NCBI RefSeq assembly: GCF_036227125.1
Contig: NZ_CP109435.1
Span: 8,804,001-8,868,000, forward strand
Length of the DNA stretch: 64,000 nucleotides
Direction of reading: 5' to 3'
Origin: Streptomyces sp. NBC_01485
GTDB taxonomy: Bacteria > Actinomycetota > Actinomycetes > Streptomycetales > Streptomycetaceae
Positions 62,160-64,000 of this stretch are shown here, piece by piece. Positions within the stretch are counted from its first letter, which is position 1, and each line of letters opens with the position of its first letter. The translations under genes and the position numbers were made by a program. The notes under the pieces are model-generated. The model was not told the DNA's origin, ran no database searches, and was given only the letters and a program-made list of their open reading frames with translations.

Positions 62160-63175
62160 CCACCGCATCGCCGGTGCGCCCCGCCACCGCGACCATCCAC
62201 CGGTGGACCCCCGTCTCCCGTACGGCGACGGGCGCCCTGGCCGCCCTGCTGGTCGTCCTGGGCTTCGCGCCCTTCGTCTTCGGGCCCGACGTGACCGCGA
62301 AGCTGACCACCCTGTACATCCTCGTCGTCATCGCGGCCATGTGGAACGCGCTGGCCGGCTACGGCGGTCTGGTCTCCGTCGGCCAGCAGGGCTTCATCGG
62401 CCTCGGCGCGTACGGGGTCTTCCTCCTCGTCGACCGGGGCGTCAGCCCCTTCGTCGCGGTCGTCCTGGCGGCCCTGCTCGCGGGTGCCGTCGCCGTACCC
62501 ACCTCCCTGCTCGCGTTCCGGCTCACCGGTGGGCAGTTCGCCATCGGCATGTGGGCGATCGCGGAGTTCTTCCGGCTGGTCGTGGTGAACACGCCTTCGC
62601 TGGGCGGCGGCTCCGGCCGCTCGCTCACCGATCTGTCGGCCACCGATCCGGCGGTGCGGCAGGCCCAGGTGTACTGGCTCGCCCTGGCGGTGATGAGCGT
62701 GCTGCTGCTGGCCGTGTTCGTCCTGCTGCGCAGCAGTCTTGGGGCCTCGCTGGAGGCGATCCGCGACGACCCGGTGGGCGCGGCGTCCGTCGGGGTACGG
62801 GTCACCTCGGCGAAACGGCTTGTCTTCGTTCTCGCGGCGGTGGGCTGCGCCGCGGCCGGGGGGCTCACCCTCGCGAACACCCTGCGGGTGCAGCCGGACT
62901 CCATCTTCGGGGTCAACTGGTCCGCGTACATGATCTTCATGGTGGTCATCGGCGGCCTCGGCACCTTCGAGGGGCCGATCATCGGGGCGATCGTGTTCTT
63001 CGTGGTCCAGGACTGGTTCGGGGACAACGGAGGCACCTGGTACCTGATCGGGCTCGGCGCCCTCGCCATCGGGATGACGCTGTGGATGCCCCACGGGCTG
63101 TGGGGTACCGTGGCACGCCGACGTGACCTGGAACTACTACCTGTCGGCTATCGGGTGCGGACACCGGTCGTCTGA
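62156..63175 (+). CDS. ABC transporter permease (LivM-type)
   Basis: A 339-residue membrane protein with about nine to ten spans. Characteristic segments are LAGYGGLVSVGQQGFIGLGAYG, LEAIRDDPVGAASVGV and MIFMVVIGGLGTFEGPIIG. The start overlaps the LivH-type gene by four bases. The MarR gene follows 32 bases later. Confidence 0.93.
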   Translation: MTTASPVRPATATIHRWTPVSRTATGALAALLVVLGFAPFVFGPDVTAKLTTLYILVVIAAMWNALAGYGGLVSVGQQGFIGLGAYGVFLLVDRGVSPFVAVVLAALLAGAVAVPTSLLAFRLTGGQFAIGMWAIAEFFRLVVVNTPSLGGGSGRSLTDLSATDPAVRQAQVYWLALAVMSVLLLAVFVLLRSSLGASLEAIRDDPVGAASVGVRVTSAKRLVFVLAAVGCAAAGGLTLANTLRVQPDSIFGVNWSAYMIFMVVIGGLGTFEGPIIGAIVFFVVQDWFGDNGGTWYLIGLGALAIGMTLWMPHGLWGTVARRRDLELLPVGYRVRTPVV

Positions 63176-63207
63176 CCTCCCCGACGACCGAGCAAGAGGT
63201 GCGCACG

Positions 63208-63687
63208 ATGACGGCGGAGGCAGCCGACCGGGATCCGGGCACGGGCCCCGAGGGGCACAAGGGCCCGCTGACGATCTATCTCGTCAAGCAACTCGAACTG
63301 GCCATCCGCTCCTTCATGGACGAGGCACTGCGGCCGTACGGGCTCACGACCGTCCAGTACACGGCTCTGACCGTGCTGCGGCACCGGGGCGGGCTCTCCT
63401 CCGCGCAGTTGGCCCGCCGCTCCTTCGTCAGACCCCAGTCGATGCACGAGATCGTGCGCTCGCTGGAGGAGCGTGGGCTGATCGAGCGCGCCCACGCCCC
63501 GGGCAACCGGCGGATCATGAAGGCCCGGTTGACCCGGGAGGGCCAGGAACTGCTGGCGGCCTGCGAGCCGGCGGTGCAGAAGCTGGAGGACCGGTTACTG
63601 CTCGACATGCCGGAGAAACGGCGGTCCGCGTTCCGCCAGGGACTGGAGGACGGCCTCGCCTCCCTGACGGAACGCCACCACGGCTGA
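63208..63687 (+). CDS. MarR-family regulator at the end of the transport operon, with TTA codon
   Basis: A 159-residue winged-helix regulator: PYGLTTVQYTALTVLRHRGGLSSAQLARRSFVRPQSMHEIVRSLEERGLIERA, shown here by key parts TVQYTALTVL, RRSFVRPQS and LEERGLIERA. The Pro-Gly-Asn-Arg-Arg wing follows. Codon 130 is TTA (63595-63597), so its level may depend on bldA. ATG 63208 has AAGAGG about eight bases upstream; GTG 63199 is possible. As the last gene of the operon it probably senses the transported compound or a product of it. Confidence 0.88.
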   Translation: MTAEAADRDPGTGPEGHKGPLTIYLVKQLELAIRSFMDEALRPYGLTTVQYTALTVLRHRGGLSSAQLARRSFVRPQSMHEIVRSLEERGLIERAHAPGNRRIMKARLTREGQELLAACEPAVQKLEDRLLLDMPEKRRSAFRQGLEDGLASLTERHHG

Positions 63688-63711
63688 CGATCCGGATCGA
63701 CGGATCGACGG

Positions 63712-64000
63712 TCATTCCCCCGACGGCGCGGTCAGGGTGACGCCGAGGGCCACCGGGGTGCCGAAGTTCGGTGTGCCGTCGGCGTTCCAGGTGAACTTCT
63801 GCGCCCTGGTCGTGCGGTTCATGTCGCAGCCGCCGCCCGCGGAGTTGTTGGCGTGGTAGACGATCCAGTCCTCGGTCCCGTCGGGCGACTTGAAGAACCC
63901 GTTGTGCCCGGGGCCGTACACGCCGTTGGCGTTGGACCGCTGGAACACCGGGTTCGCCGACTTGACCCATGACGAGGAGTTGAGCGGGTCGCCCCCGTTG
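63712..64000 (-). CDS. GH43-type glycosidase, C-terminal part (partial)
   Basis: About 96 codons are visible; the gene starts beyond base 64000. The sequence VYGPGHNGFFKSPDG, then DWIVYHANN and CDMNRTTRAQKFTWNADGTPNFGTPVALG, is the last blade and C-terminal strand of a five-bladed GH43 propeller (arabinofuranosidase-type), where the His in GPGHN lies close to the active site. It ends at the stop codon 63712-63714. Export cannot be judged here. It is the second GH43-type gene in the window. Confidence 0.85.
   Translation of the reverse strand, partial: NGGDPLNSSSWVKSANPVFQRSNANGVYGPGHNGFFKSPDGTEDWIVYHANNSAGGGCDMNRTTRAQKFTWNADGTPNFGTPVALGVTLTAPSGE

Overview
The window is high-GC actinobacterial chromosome, almost certainly Streptomyces. 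Signs of this are codon third positions that are mostly G/C, GTG/TTG starts, rare TTA codons, a whiJ-type regulator/DUF397/anti-sigma cassette, several SpoIIE-type phosphatases, and Tat-dependent lipoproteins. No tRNA, rRNA, CRISPR array, phage or complete transposon is seen. The only mobile element is a truncated IS605-type TnpB remnant, and there is one clear deletion scar, so the region looks like accessory chromosome-arm DNA.

Left part (1-24.9 kb). After a flavin-reductase tail and a small Ser/Gly-repeat membrane protein comes a four-gene operon: SWIM zinc finger, vWA, MoxR AAA+ ATPase and DUF5682. It has the gene content of the uncharacterised E. coli yehLMPQ set. A convergent HEAT/LRV-repeat gene and a secreted GH43-type protein follow. 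Next is a scar at about 12,996 where the 3' half of a PucR-type regulator meets the 3' part of an FAD-binding dehydrogenase. Then come pyruvate carboxylase, an M23 peptidase, an orphan molybdopterin-dehydrogenase FAD subunit, and an intact five-gene STM4015-4014-4013-4012-4011 cluster with two radical SAM enzymes, an ATP-grasp-like protein, a sulfatase-fold hydrolase and a repeat protein. The SWIM operon and the STM401x operon both carry, just upstream, the actinobacterial RecA-independent DNA-damage promoter motif (TTGTCAGTG-N8-TANNNT, recognised by PafBC). The two poorly understood operons may therefore respond to the same stress.

Middle (24.9-43.7 kb). A minus-strand operon (two sugar ABC permeases, a binding lipoprotein, GH42 beta-galactosidase, secreted GH30 galactanase-like enzyme) faces a LacI regulator across two palindromic operators 45 bp apart. 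This is a plausible system for beta-1,6-galactan of plant arabinogalactan. A PlsC-like acyltransferase, phosphoglucomutase, a substrate-binding-protein gene broken by the TnpB remnant, a MarR regulator and a complete urtABCDE urea transporter operon follow.

Right part (43.7-64 kb). This part holds signalling and transport genes: three PP2C/SpoIIE phosphatases, a MASE1 membrane protein, a P-loop kinase, a DUF574 methyltransferase, the whiJ-type cassette, a Tat-exported class A beta-lactamase, a MarR regulator divergent from an HSL-type esterase across a perfect inverted repeat, an IclR regulator, two secreted proteins, and a second branched-chain/amide-type ABC operon ending in a MarR gene. 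A partial GH43 gene runs off the right edge. TTA codons (bldA-dependent translation) occur in the vWA gene, the MASE1 gene and the last MarR gene.
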